From contig JBBAEU010000004.1 of NCBI GenBank assembly GCA_041655765.1, positions 66,606 through 130,605 on the forward strand: a stretch of DNA of 64,000 bases, read 5' to 3'. Each line of letters begins with the position of its first letter. Position 1 is the stretch's first letter. Both the position numbers and the translations under genes were made by a program. A model generated the notes under the pieces. It was given only the letters and a program-made list of their open reading frames with translations. It was not told the DNA's origin and did not search any database. The DNA comes from Brumimicrobium sp041655765. GTDB taxonomy: Bacteria; Bacteroidota; Bacteroidia; Flavobacteriales_D; Crocinitomicaceae. Shown piece by piece: positions 1 through 8,417 of this stretch.

Positions 1-132
1 TATCCTCAAAATCATGATGATTTCAATACAAAAGAAACTTACGTGTCTTCAGAACCACTAAACAGAGGAATAGATGTTGTTCAAAAGGTGAGGATTGGAT
101 TGGGTAGCCTTTTTCGTAAAAATAATACTTAA
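1..132 (+). CDS. C-terminal end of a cation/proton antiporter (partial, 5' end outside window)
   Basis: An open frame enters from the window edge and ends at TAA 130-132, giving 43 residues. These residues resemble the last 45 residues of the next gene: both have a YPQ start, a run of acidic residues, an EPL-x-RGI-x-V segment, then a Gly/Ser/Phe-rich end with a basic tail. I infer that this is the 3' end of a paralogous antiporter, so the two genes are a tandem duplication. The gap to the next start is only 11 bases, which suggests one operon. The membrane part cannot be seen here, so the family assignment rests only on the match to the neighbour. Confidence 0.6.
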   Translation, partial: YPQNHDDFNTKETYVSSEPLNRGIDVVQKVRIGLGSLFRKNNT

Positions 133-143
133 AAGATATTAAA

Positions 144-2336
144 ATGTTAGAATTTTTCAGACAATTTTTAGAAGAAATCCAGTTGCCGTTAGATAATCCA
201 ATTTTGATTTTCTCTTTAATTTTATTAATTATTTTGCTCTCTCCAATTCTGCTAAGGAGATTAAACATTCCTGGAATTATCGGCTTAATCATCGCAGGTA
301 TCATCATCGGTCCACATGGATTCAATATTCTAGAAAATGATTCCGCAGTAGAGATGTTCTCTACAATAGGATTGCTTTATATTATGTTTATAGCTGGATT
401 AGAACTTGACCTAAATGAGTTCAAATCGAACAGAAACAAAAGTTTGTTATTTGGATTTTATACATTTTCTATCCCGTTAGCTATTGGCTTTCCTGTTATG
501 TATTACCTTTTGGAATATGATTTTAATGCAAGTCTTCTAACAGCGTCAATGTTTGCAACCCATACTTTAGTTGCTTATCCAATTGTCTCAAAAATGGGAA
601 TCTCTAAAAACCCTGCCGTAGCTGTTACAGTTGGGGGGACTATTCTAACAGACACAGCTGTATTAATCATACTTGCAGTGATTATTGGAAATGCAGAGGG
701 CGATTTGAATCAGGAATTTTGGATTCGATTAGGGATTTCGTTGGCAATATTCGGCGTGATTATGTTTATGATTATTCCAAGAATTGCTAAATGGTTTTTT
801 AGAAAACTTGAAAGCGAAAAGCATTCACATTATATCTTCGTGTTAGCTGTTGTTTTCTTTGCAGCATTCCTTGCCGAAGCAGCAGGAGTGGAGTCTATTA
901 TTGGAGCATTCATAGCAGGATTGGCACTTAATAAACTTATTCCATCTTCATCAGCCTTAATGAACAGAATTGAGTTTTTAGGAAACTCTTTGTTTATACC
1001 ATTTTTCTTAATCAGTGTAGGAATGCTTGTTGATATTTCTGTTATTTTTAGTGGAGTAGGAGCATGGATAATCGCAGGAACACTAACTGTTGTGGCTCTT
1101 TCTACAAAATGGATTGCTGCGCTGTTTACGCAATTATCATTTAAGTATTCAAATCCTCAAAGACAGTTGATTTTTGGTTTAAGTAGCGCACATGCTGCAG
1201 CTACGTTAGCTGTGATTTTAGTAGGATACAACGTTGAATTAGGGATAGATTCTGATGGAGAAATCATTCGTCTATTGGATGATAATATTTTAAATGGAAC
1301 GATTATTTTAATTCTTATTACAAGCATCGTGGCTTCATTTGCTACAGAAAAAGCAGGAAAGAAAATTTTGGCGAGTGAAACAGCTGAGGATATGGAAGAC
1401 TCATCATTTCAATTCGATCGCTCGAATGAGACAATCCTTTTGCCAATAGCTGACGTTGGTAATTTTGATAAACTTCTAGAGTTTGCCATCTTTATTAAGG
1501 ATAAAAACTCTGTCAATCCTGTTTCATTATTAACAGTTGTCTCTAACAACGAAGAAGCTGAAATAAATATTTTAAAAGCAAGGAACAAACTTGATTCTTT
1601 TGTGAAAGAAGCTTCTGCCACCGAAACGGATGTAGATGTTTTAACTACCATTGATCAAAACGTTGGTAATGGAATTGCAAGAATTGCAAAAGAAATCCGG
1701 TCTGATATTGTCATACTTGGTTGGCCGAGGAAAGCAGGTTTCTATAATCGATTCATTACTGATAAAACAGATAACTTTTTAAACAACATCAACAAGAATA
1801 TATTCATTGGTTATATGGAAAAACCATTGGCTATTCATAAAAAGATTGTTGTAATGGTTCCGCCATTTGCTGAACGGACGATTGGATTCTTTAGTTGGGT
1901 TGAAAAAATTGCAAAACTTGGACAAGAATTAAGTATTTCAACAACATTGTATTGTAACGAGTTGACACAACAATATGTAGATAAAGTTTTAAAAGAATTT
2001 AAACTCCCTTCAACAATAACATACATTACATTTACAGAGTGGGACGATTTTCTTGTTTTATCAAGAGATATTCATCATGACGACTTACTTATTTTAATTT
2101 CTGCAAGAGCAGGAAGTCTTTCATACATTAAACAATTTGATTTCATACCTGATAAAACTGTAAAATATTTTCCTAATAACAGCGTCTTTGTGGTCTATCC
2201 TCAGCAATTTGACGACTCTTCTTACGAGACTTATGATATTTACACAGAGCCGCTAAGTAGAGGAATAGAGGTTTTCCAAAATATTGGAAAAGAAATTGGT
2301 TCGATTTTTAAAAGCAATGAAAATAAGAAAGATTGA
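144..2336 (+). CDS. CPA2-family cation:proton antiporter with C-terminal universal-stress-like region
   Basis: The 730-residue protein begins with about 400 residues of membrane helices typical of the Kef/NapA (CPA2) sodium or potassium/proton exchangers. Visible signs are the GLELDL segment at residues 85-90 and the TILTDTAV stretch near 166-173, where the acidic residue of the ion path is expected. From about residue 425 to the end the protein is soluble; ILLPIADVG and DIVILGW segments resemble two universal-stress-protein (Usp) folds, a common C-terminal partner of such antiporters. It probably exchanges Na+ or K+ for H+ across the inner membrane; the ion cannot be read from sequence. It follows a paralogue after 11 bases and converges with pfkA with a 2-base gap. 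Confidence 0.85.
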   Translation: MLEFFRQFLEEIQLPLDNPILIFSLILLIILLSPILLRRLNIPGIIGLIIAGIIIGPHGFNILENDSAVEMFSTIGLLYIMFIAGLELDLNEFKSNRNKSLLFGFYTFSIPLAIGFPVMYYLLEYDFNASLLTASMFATHTLVAYPIVSKMGISKNPAVAVTVGGTILTDTAVLIILAVIIGNAEGDLNQEFWIRLGISLAIFGVIMFMIIPRIAKWFFRKLESEKHSHYIFVLAVVFFAAFLAEAAGVESIIGAFIAGLALNKLIPSSSALMNRIEFLGNSLFIPFFLISVGMLVDISVIFSGVGAWIIAGTLTVVALSTKWIAALFTQLSFKYSNPQRQLIFGLSSAHAAATLAVILVGYNVELGIDSDGEIIRLLDDNILNGTIILILITSIVASFATEKAGKKILASETAEDMEDSSFQFDRSNETILLPIADVGNFDKLLEFAIFIKDKNSVNPVSLLTVVSNNEEAEINILKARNKLDSFVKEASATETDVDVLTTIDQNVGNGIARIAKEIRSDIVILGWPRKAGFYNRFITDKTDNFLNNINKNIFIGYMEKPLAIHKKIVVMVPPFAERTIGFFSWVEKIAKLGQELSISTTLYCNELTQQYVDKVLKEFKLPSTITYITFTEWDDFLVLSRDIHHDDLLILISARAGSLSYIKQFDFIPDKTVKYFPNNSVFVVYPQQFDDSSYETYDIYTEPLSRGIEVFQNIGKEIGSIFKSNENKKD

Positions 2337-2338
2337 TA

Positions 2339-3325
2339 TTAGCTATCACGTTTTTTAGTCAATAGTTTCTCTAAAATCACCTCTTTTGATAAATCTAAAA
2401 TGGCTTTTTTCTGAATTGCATCTTTTAGCGGAATATCCTTAACTTCACCATCACATAAACCAACCATGAGTTCTGATTTTCCAGCCATGAGTAACTCTAC
2501 AGCTTTTACTCCTGAACGAGTTGCCAAAGAACGGTCAAAATATGTTGGAGTTCCTCCTCTTTGAACATGCCCCAAAATTGTCGTCCTTAATTCAAAACCA
2601 GGTAAAAGGGGTTGTATTTTGCGTTTTATGTCCATCGCTCCACCTTCTTCTTCTCCTTCTGCTACAATGATTATGCTTCCTCTTCGTCCTTTGTTTTGTG
2701 TTTTTATTTGCTCGGCTAATTTTGGAAGGTCAGAGATTGATTCTGGAATCAATACAGATTCCGCTCCCGAGGCAATGGCAGAATTTAAAGCTAAAAATCC
2801 TGAATCTCTACCCATAACTTCAACAAAGAAGATTCTTTTATGTGAATAAGCCGTATTTCGGATATTGTCAATTGAAGAAATAATTGTATTTAATGCCGTA
2901 TCGAATCCAATACTTTCATCTGTTCCATATAAGTCATTGTCAATCGTTGCAGGCAAGCCTATAATTGGAATTTTGGCTTCTGTTGAAAGGGCAAAAGCTC
3001 CTCTAAAAGAACCATCTCCACCAATTACAATTAAGCTGTCAATCCCCTTGTCTTGGATGTTTTTGATGGCTATTTGACGACCTTCTTTCTGTCTGAACTC
3101 ATCACATCGTGCAGAACCTAAAATTGTTCCTCCTCTTTGAATGATATTATCGACGTCAGCATACTTCATTTCCAAAAAACTCCCCCTTATCATTCCTTCA
3201 AAACCATCTCTTATTCCAATTGGTGTAAGTCCATAGTGCATTGATGCTTTTGTAATTGCTCTAATTGCTGCATTCATCCCTGGTGCATCTCCACCTGATG
3301 TTAAAATTCCTACTGTTTTAATCAT
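2339..3325 (-). CDS. pfkA: ATP-dependent 6-phosphofructokinase
   Basis: This cytosolic enzyme phosphorylates fructose 6-phosphate to fructose 1,6-bisphosphate, the committed step of glycolysis. The 328-residue protein has the usual length and motifs: GGDAPGMNAA at 11-20, the ATP loop GGDGS at 102-106, PATIDND at 125-131 with the catalytic aspartate, MGRDSG at 171-176 and GHVQRGG further on. The glycine after GGDG and the PATIDND form fit the ATP-dependent rather than the pyrophosphate-dependent branch (family knowledge). It is transcribed divergently from the pyruvate dehydrogenase beta gene across 121 bases, so two glycolysis-linked genes share one intergenic region. No operator could be recognised there. 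Confidence 0.95.
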   Translation of the reverse strand: MIKTVGILTSGGDAPGMNAAIRAITKASMHYGLTPIGIRDGFEGMIRGSFLEMKYADVDNIIQRGGTILGSARCDEFRQKEGRQIAIKNIQDKGIDSLIVIGGDGSFRGAFALSTEAKIPIIGLPATIDNDLYGTDESIGFDTALNTIISSIDNIRNTAYSHKRIFFVEVMGRDSGFLALNSAIASGAESVLIPESISDLPKLAEQIKTQNKGRRGSIIIVAEGEEEGGAMDIKRKIQPLLPGFELRTTILGHVQRGGTPTYFDRSLATRSGVKAVELLMAGKSELMVGLCDGEVKDIPLKDAIQKKAILDLSKEVILEKLLTKKRDS

Positions 3326-3446
3326 TTTTGATTTTTATAATTCAAAATACAAGCTATGAATTTAATAAAATTTCACATAATACTTCCGACTTCAAAAGTA
3401 TTTTTAGTAAGTTTACCGTTGAAAATAAGATTAATATTTTTAGAAC

Positions 3447-4427
3447 ATGAGAACAGTTCAATTCAGAGAGGCTTTAAACGAAGCGATGACAGAAGAAATG
3501 CGAAGAGACGAAAGCGTTTTTCTAATGGGCGAAGAAGTAGCAGAATATGATGGGGCATACAAAGTATCAAAAGGAATGTTGGCTGAATTTGGTCCAAAAA
3601 GAGTTATTGATACCCCCATTGCTGAGTTGGGTTTTGCCGGAATTGGCGTCGGAGCTTCCATGAATGGTTTGCGTCCAATTGTTGAATTTATGACGTGGAA
3701 TTTTGCTTTATTAGCATCAGACCAAATTATTAATAGCGCAGCAAAAATGCTACAAATGTCTGGTGGTCAATATCATTGTCCCATTGTCTTTAGAGGAGGA
3801 AATGGTCAAGCAGGACAATTAGCAGCAACGCATTCTCAATCATTTGAATCTATGTATGCTCATTTCCCTGGATTAAAAGTAATCACTCCTTCCACACCTG
3901 CTGACGCTAAAGGTTTGTTGAAATCAGCAATCCGTGATGATGACCCAATAGTTTTTTTAGAATCTGAAAGAATGTATGGTGACAAAGGTGAAATTCCTGA
4001 TGGCGAATATTTAATACCAATTGGTGTTGCAGACATCAAACGAAAAGGGAAAGATGTAACAATTGTTTCTTTTGGAAAAATCATTAAAATCGCTCACCAA
4101 GCTGCTGAAATTTTAGCAAAAGAAGGTATCGAATGTGAAATCATTGATTTAAGAACCGTTCGACCAATTGATTATCCAGCTGTTGTAGAATCTATTAAGA
4201 AAACAAATCGTTGTGTTGTCTTAGAAGAATCTTGGCCTTTGGCATCAATATCTTCTGAAATTGCATATCACCTCCAACGCTATGCGTTCGATTATTTAGA
4301 TGCTCCTGTAATGCGTTTAACACAAACGGATACTCCTTTTCCATTTTCGCCTACATTAATTGATGCGTCTTTGCCAAATGTAGATGACTTGATTAAAGCA
4401 GTAAAAGCAACGTTGTATAGAAATTAA
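3447..4427 (+). CDS. pdhB: Pyruvate dehydrogenase E1 component, beta subunit
   Basis: The 326 residues match the full length of the E1 beta subunit of 2-oxoacid dehydrogenase complexes. Visible family segments are DTPIAELGFAGIGVG near residue 53, VEFMTWNF near 77 and the transketolase C-terminal region with EGIECEIIDLRTVRPID. With the alpha subunit and thiamine diphosphate it decarboxylates pyruvate and passes the acetyl group to E2. The alpha subunit and E2 are not adjacent, which is common in Flavobacteriia. Branched-chain oxoacid dehydrogenase beta is the main alternative, but the flavobacterial pyruvate type fits better. The gene stands alone and converges with the DUF58 gene. Confidence 0.88.
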   Translation: MRTVQFREALNEAMTEEMRRDESVFLMGEEVAEYDGAYKVSKGMLAEFGPKRVIDTPIAELGFAGIGVGASMNGLRPIVEFMTWNFALLASDQIINSAAKMLQMSGGQYHCPIVFRGGNGQAGQLAATHSQSFESMYAHFPGLKVITPSTPADAKGLLKSAIRDDDPIVFLESERMYGDKGEIPDGEYLIPIGVADIKRKGKDVTIVSFGKIIKIAHQAAEILAKEGIECEIIDLRTVRPIDYPAVVESIKKTNRCVVLEESWPLASISSEIAYHLQRYAFDYLDAPVMRLTQTDTPFPFSPTLIDASLPNVDDLIKAVKATLYRN

Positions 4428-4458
4428 TTGATTCATCGACCGACATTTTTAAATCTAT

Positions 4459-5379
4459 TTATCTCATCTTTTGCCGTTTTACCATAAATTTAATGAGCAA
4501 ATTATCTAAAGGCTCGTTGGTATCTAGTTCATAGAAATCAATTCCATTCGAACCTGCCTTCTCCCTTAACTCTTTAAAGTAAAGGTTTACTGCTTCAACG
4601 TAATGCGTACGAACTTCATTGGGGTTTAATTTCATTTGTTCACCTGTTTCCATATCTATTAACGTGTAAGGCCGATTTTCGAGGTTAAATTCTAACTCTT
4701 TTTCTCTGTCAATGACATTGAATAATATCACTTCGTGTTTGTTGTGTTTCAGATGTTGTAATGCCTCAAAAAGGCGTTCTTTATTTTCAGGATCGTTCAA
4801 CATATCTGAAAAGATAATGACCAAACTCCTTCGATGAGATAATTCTGCAATGTCATGTAAAGTTTGTACTGCATCTGTTGTTCTTAACTTTTCTTTATCG
4901 TATTGATGTAGCACTTTCTCAAGCTCTGCATACAAGTATTGGTGATGTTTATTCGAAGTTTTATTTTCTGTATGTAAATCTAGTTGATTTGTAAATATAG
5001 ATAAACCAACGGCATCTCGCTGTTTTCTCATCAACTCCATCAGTGCAGCAATGCCATAGATACTATATTTAATTTTTGACCAATTATCGCCTTGTTGAAA
5101 ATACATCGAACTAGACGCATCTAATACAAACTGACAGCGTAAATTGGTCTCTTCTTCATACTTTTTTGTGAACAATTTATTCGTTCTTGCATATAGTTTC
5201 CAATCTACATGCCGTGTGGATTCACCCGAGTTATATAACCTATGCTCAGCAAATTCAACAGAAAAACCATGAAATGGACTTTTATGCATTCCTGTAATAA
5301 AACCTTCAACAACTTGCTTCGCTACCAACTCAAGATTATCGAATTGTTCTAAGTATTCCCTTTGAATTTTTTCTGCCAT
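4459..5379 (-). CDS. DUF58 domain protein with von Willebrand A-like fold
   Basis: The 306-residue protein has the DUF58 hallmark region (GESTRHVDWKLYART near residues 52-66) followed by a vWA-like core: FVLDASSSM gives the DxSxS part of a metal-ion adhesion site, and RSLVIIFSDM is the second strand. DUF58 proteins usually sit beside MoxR AAA ATPases and are thought to work with them in complex assembly; here no MoxR gene is adjacent, so it may have been separated from that operon. No signal peptide or membrane segment is visible, so it is probably cytosolic. It is read away from the RNase P RNA gene. The exact role is unknown. Confidence 0.85.
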   Translation of the reverse strand: MAEKIQREYLEQFDNLELVAKQVVEGFITGMHKSPFHGFSVEFAEHRLYNSGESTRHVDWKLYARTNKLFTKKYEEETNLRCQFVLDASSSMYFQQGDNWSKIKYSIYGIAALMELMRKQRDAVGLSIFTNQLDLHTENKTSNKHHQYLYAELEKVLHQYDKEKLRTTDAVQTLHDIAELSHRRSLVIIFSDMLNDPENKERLFEALQHLKHNKHEVILFNVIDREKELEFNLENRPYTLIDMETGEQMKLNPNEVRTHYVEAVNLYFKELREKAGSNGIDFYELDTNEPLDNLLIKFMVKRQKMR

Positions 5380-5455
5380 ACCCGAAAGATAGAAAAAAGA
5401 ATCATTTATAAGTGTTATAATACCTTAAAAAACAATTTATTTCCAAATTATACCC

Positions 5456-5463
5456 TAACTTTG
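5456..5463 (+). promoter_or_regulatory. -7 promoter box TAACTTTG of the RNase P RNA gene
   Basis: TAACTTTG fits the TAnnTTTG -7 consensus of Bacteroidota primary sigma factors. It would place the transcript start near 5468-5470, exactly where helix P1 of the RNase P RNA begins. No clear TTG -33 box is present at the usual distance. Confidence 0.6.
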
Positions 5464-5465
5464 TC

Positions 5466-5827
5466 AAAAGCAAATCGGTCTGTCGCTGTCTCGATGTGAA
5501 GTCGAGAAAGAGGAAAGTCCGGGCAGTACAGAGCACCGTACTTCCTAACAGGAAGGGTTCTTTCGGGAATACAGAAAGTGCAACAGAGAGTAGGTAACTC
5601 CTTAGGGAGAAATAGTGAAAGGGTGAGGTAAGAGCTCACCGTCCCGCACTGTGAAGTCGGGAGCTAGGCAAACCTTACGGACTGAAAGACCACGTATATC
5701 AAGGATTGAGGGCTGCTCGTCCGACTTGAAGGGTAGGTCGCTTGATTCCGTTCGCGAGGGCGGAACTAGATAAATGACAGACATTCCGGTTTTTCGGAAT
5801 ACAGAACCCGGCTTATGATTTGCTTTT
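5466..5827 (+). ncRNA. rnpB: RNase P RNA (bacterial type A)
   Basis: The catalytic RNA of ribonuclease P trims the 5' leader of precursor tRNAs. The universally conserved core is visible: GAGGAAAGTCCGGGC from 5509, an ACAGAGAGTAGGT-like stretch after it, and the closing ACAGAACCCGGCTTAT at 5801-5816. The ends are set by a perfect 11-bp helix P1: AAAAGCAAATC at 5466-5476 pairs with GATTTGCTTTT at 5817-5827. The mature 5' end is probably a few bases inside this, given the -7 box at 5456-5463. A T-rich stretch follows the 3' strand of P1 and may help termination. The higher G+C than its surroundings is normal for a structural RNA. Confidence 0.95.
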
Positions 5828-5841
5828 TTAATTTTTTAATT

Positions 5842-6489
5842 ATGGCGTTTGAAATAGTAAATATCAAAATCGAAGAATATGCTGAGAGTAACACTTCCTT
5901 AGAATCGGAGGTTTTGAAAGAGTTAAATCGGCAAACACACCTAAAGGTTTTAAAACCTAGGATGCTTTCTGGTCATTTACAAGGCCGAGTTTTAAGTATG
6001 CTAAGCAAAATGATTCAACCCAAACGTATTTTAGAAATTGGGACATATACAGGATATTCAGCACTTTGCCTTGCTGAAGGATTGCAAGAAAAAGGGAAAC
6101 TGATAACCATCGATAAAAATTATGAACTCGAGGGTATCGTCAGAAAATATTTCCAAAAAGCCAATTTTGAAGATAAAATCGATTATATCATCGGAGATGC
6201 CATAGAAATTATCCCACAATTGGAAAATGATTTTGACTTAGTTTTTATCGACGCAGACAAATCAAATTATATAAATTATTATAATATGCTCATTAGTGGT
6301 ATGAAAAGTGGTTCATATATCATTGCAGATAATGTGTTGTGGTCTGGAAAAGTAACAGAAAAGGCGAAAAAAGATGATAAAGACACACTTATCTTACAAG
6401 AATTTAATAAGATGATTCAAAATGATGAACGTGTTGAAAATGTCTTGCTTCCTATTCGCGATGGTTTGATGATTTTAAGAAAAAAATGA
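5842..6489 (+). CDS. SAM-dependent O-methyltransferase (COMT/CCoAOMT-like)
   Basis: With the ATG at 5842 the protein has 215 residues, normal for this family. Motif I ILEIGTYTGYSALCLAEGL binds S-adenosylmethionine, DLVFIDADKSNY carries the metal-binding aspartates and ADNVLWSGKV is the third family block. It should methylate a catechol-like or other hydroxylated small molecule in the cytosol; the substrate is unknown. An earlier in-frame ATG at 5815 would lie inside the RNase P RNA and add an atypical MICFFNFLI extension, so I reject it. No separate promoter is obvious, and the gene may be reached by read-through from rnpB. Confidence 0.9.
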   Translation: MAFEIVNIKIEEYAESNTSLESEVLKELNRQTHLKVLKPRMLSGHLQGRVLSMLSKMIQPKRILEIGTYTGYSALCLAEGLQEKGKLITIDKNYELEGIVRKYFQKANFEDKIDYIIGDAIEIIPQLENDFDLVFIDADKSNYINYYNMLISGMKSGSYIIADNVLWSGKVTEKAKKDDKDTLILQEFNKMIQNDERVENVLLPIRDGLMILRKK

Positions 6490-6553
6490 TTAAAAAATAT
6501 CCAATTTCGACAGAAAAACCATTCCATTTTAACACAAACATTAAAAGAAATTA

Positions 6554-7213
6554 ATGAAAACGATTTGGTTAATGAAAAAAAAGAATATTGTATTGAGTTT
6601 TTTAATTTTGTTAGCGATGTTTTTCTATGCTTGTTCAGGCAAGGATGAGATAGAAATAATTTCATCTGAAGATTTTTTCCCCCAAGCAAAGGGCAATTAT
6701 GATTACGACAATAATCAAGACACTTTGCTCACAAATAAAACCTCTTCGTTACAGCTAAAAATTTTAGAATTATTTCCCGATGCTGATTTTGATACCATCA
6801 ATCCGCTCAAAGAAAACAGACCACTTTTTATTCCCGACCGAATGGGATACGAATCAAAGCGAGAAGAATTTTTTACTATCGAAAACAAAGCGTATCAATT
6901 TACAGAATGGTCATTCGTCGATAGTGCCAAAACAATCAACGCGTTTTATAATTGGCTAGATTGTTATGGATTTATGTGTGCGTCCATTCATATCAATCAA
7001 CAAGTAACATTAGAACATAAAGAAGTAATTATTTGGGTTTCGGAAGACAAAATCGCCTATTTGAGTTCTATTGCATCGTTGAATTTAAGAAATTGGCAAA
7101 ATTTATTATACCCTGAGTACGAGGAAGAAGATTGGTATTTTTTGCTCCAGCAACGAAGAGGTGTTTTGCTTGATTGGATTATTTCTCCTAATAAAGATGA
7201 CCAAGAACGATGA
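6554..7213 (+). CDS. Predicted lipoprotein of unknown function
   Basis: The protein starts with a lipoprotein signal: a basic n-region (MKKKN), a hydrophobic core and a cysteine after FFYA near residue 27, so it should be anchored in an outer-side membrane leaflet after the Sec route. I do not recognise the remaining 190 residues, which are acidic and rich in aromatic residues, with a WLDCYGF-containing region near residue 137. A second start at 6572 (MKKKN) would give a more compact signal peptide; the upstream ATG has the better A-rich context. It overlaps the phosphoesterase gene by 4 bases (ATGA), which implies coupled translation and perhaps a shared pathway. Confidence 0.75.
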   Translation: MKTIWLMKKKNIVLSFLILLAMFFYACSGKDEIEIISSEDFFPQAKGNYDYDNNQDTLLTNKTSSLQLKILELFPDADFDTINPLKENRPLFIPDRMGYESKREEFFTIENKAYQFTEWSFVDSAKTINAFYNWLDCYGFMCASIHINQQVTLEHKEVIIWVSEDKIAYLSSIASLNLRNWQNLLYPEYEEEDWYFLLQQRRGVLLDWIISPNKDDQER

Positions 7214-7701
7214 AAATAGGACTTTTATCCGATACGCATAGCACCCTTGATTCACGTGTTTTTAAACATTTTGAGAATGTTGATGAAATCTGGCATGCCG
7301 GAGATGTCGGAAACCCAGAAATAGTTGACCAACTTGAAGAATTTAAACCTTTGGTAGGGGTTTATGGCAACATCGATAATGCCGAAGTTCGTTCTCACTT
7401 ACCCGAATTTCAGCGTTTTGAAAGAGAAGGTGTTTCTGTTTTAATGACGCATATCGCTGGAAAACCAGGGAGATATTCAAAGAGATTATCCGACGAAATC
7501 AAACAAAATGGTGTGCCTAAAATTATTGTATGTGGTCATTCTCATATTCTTTTGGTAAAATTCGACAAACATCTAAATACTTTATGGTTAAACCCTGGAG
7601 CATGTGGTAATCATGGCTTTCACAAAGTAAAAACAATGTTGCGTTTTGACTTGATTCAGGGTGATGTTAAAAACATGGAAGTAATACAATGGGAAAGGTA
7701 A
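7210..7701 (+). CDS. YfcE/MJ0936-type metallophosphoesterase
   Basis: This 163-residue protein contains the small calcineurin-like phosphoesterase fold. Metal-binding blocks are in order: SDTHSTLD at residues 7-14, HAGDVG near 30-35, GNIDN near 53-57, MTHIAGK in the middle and CGHSH near 106-110. Relatives hydrolyse phosphodiesters such as bis-p-nitrophenyl phosphate with manganese; the physiological substrate is not known. It is cytosolic, as no signal peptide is seen. Its start overlaps the stop of the preceding lipoprotein gene, so both are made from one message. Confidence 0.9.
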   Translation: MKIGLLSDTHSTLDSRVFKHFENVDEIWHAGDVGNPEIVDQLEEFKPLVGVYGNIDNAEVRSHLPEFQRFEREGVSVLMTHIAGKPGRYSKRLSDEIKQNGVPKIIVCGHSHILLVKFDKHLNTLWLNPGACGNHGFHKVKTMLRFDLIQGDVKNMEVIQWER

Positions 7702-7819
7702 ATTAAACCGAATTTTCAAGTAAAAATTGCCTCAAGAATTACATTACAGAATAAGTATTTAAGGATTACGCAAGGTTAAAAAGTGAAAATGCTTATTTTT
7801 ACAATAAAAATAACAAATT

Positions 7820-8416
7820 ATGGAATCAACAGGTTTTGGCGGATTCATATCCTCTAATATTGATCTTGATAAAGATGAGTTGGATAAAATTATCAATAAC
7901 TGTGAAAGAAGAGAGGTCAAAGCTGGGCAGTTTCTTCTCCAATCAGGAGAAACTTCTATGCATACTTATTATGTAGAAAAAGGATTGCTTAGAAAATACG
8001 GAATCAATGAGGAAGGAAAAGAATCTATCCTACAATTTGCACCTGAAAAATGGTTTGTTACAGATAGAGAAAGCATGTATCATAAACGACCTTCTTTGTA
8101 TTTTATTCAAGCCCTTGAAGATTCAAAATTACTGTTGATAGATGACCAATTTGCGATTAGAATGACGGAGAAGTTTCCAGAGTTTTCTTCTTTCAACAAT
8201 CGTTTATTGCACAATCACATTCATCAGCTAACCAATAGGATTTATCAATTATTGAGCTACAATGCTGAAGATCGATATTTAGAATTTATTAAAACTTATC
8301 CCGATATTTTGATGCGCGTTCCTCAATGGATGGTAGCTTCTTACCTTGGAATTACACCTGAAAGTTTAAGTCGGGTACGTAAAAATCTAGCAAAAAAGAA
8401 CTTTAAACCGAGCTAA
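7820..8416 (+). CDS. Crp/Fnr-family transcriptional regulator
   Basis: The 198 residues show a cyclic-nucleotide-binding-type beta barrel at about 15-125 (AGQFLLQSGETSMHTYYVEKG and following) and a C-terminal winged helix whose recognition part reads VASYLGITPESLSRVRK. No cysteine cluster for an iron-sulfur centre is present, so it is not a classical Fnr, and the arginine and glutamate pattern of cAMP-binding Crp is not evident. Such short Crp-like regulators are frequent in Bacteroidota, mostly without known ligands. The next gene, an alpha/beta hydrolase, starts one base after its stop, so the regulator may be co-expressed with its target. Confidence 0.88.
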   Translation: MESTGFGGFISSNIDLDKDELDKIINNCERREVKAGQFLLQSGETSMHTYYVEKGLLRKYGINEEGKESILQFAPEKWFVTDRESMYHKRPSLYFIQALEDSKLLLIDDQFAIRMTEKFPEFSSFNNRLLHNHIHQLTNRIYQLLSYNAEDRYLEFIKTYPDILMRVPQWMVASYLGITPESLSRVRKNLAKKNFKPS

Positions 8417-8417
8417 A

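Noticed and set aside
5815..5841. Longer start for the O-methyltransferase at 5815
   Set aside because: It lies inside the RNase P RNA and adds an unusual MICFFNFLI extension; the ATG at 5842 gives the family-standard N-terminus.
5828..5841. T-rich stretch after rnpB as a full rho-independent terminator
   Set aside because: It follows helix P1 of the RNA itself rather than a separate hairpin, so termination there is possible but not shown.
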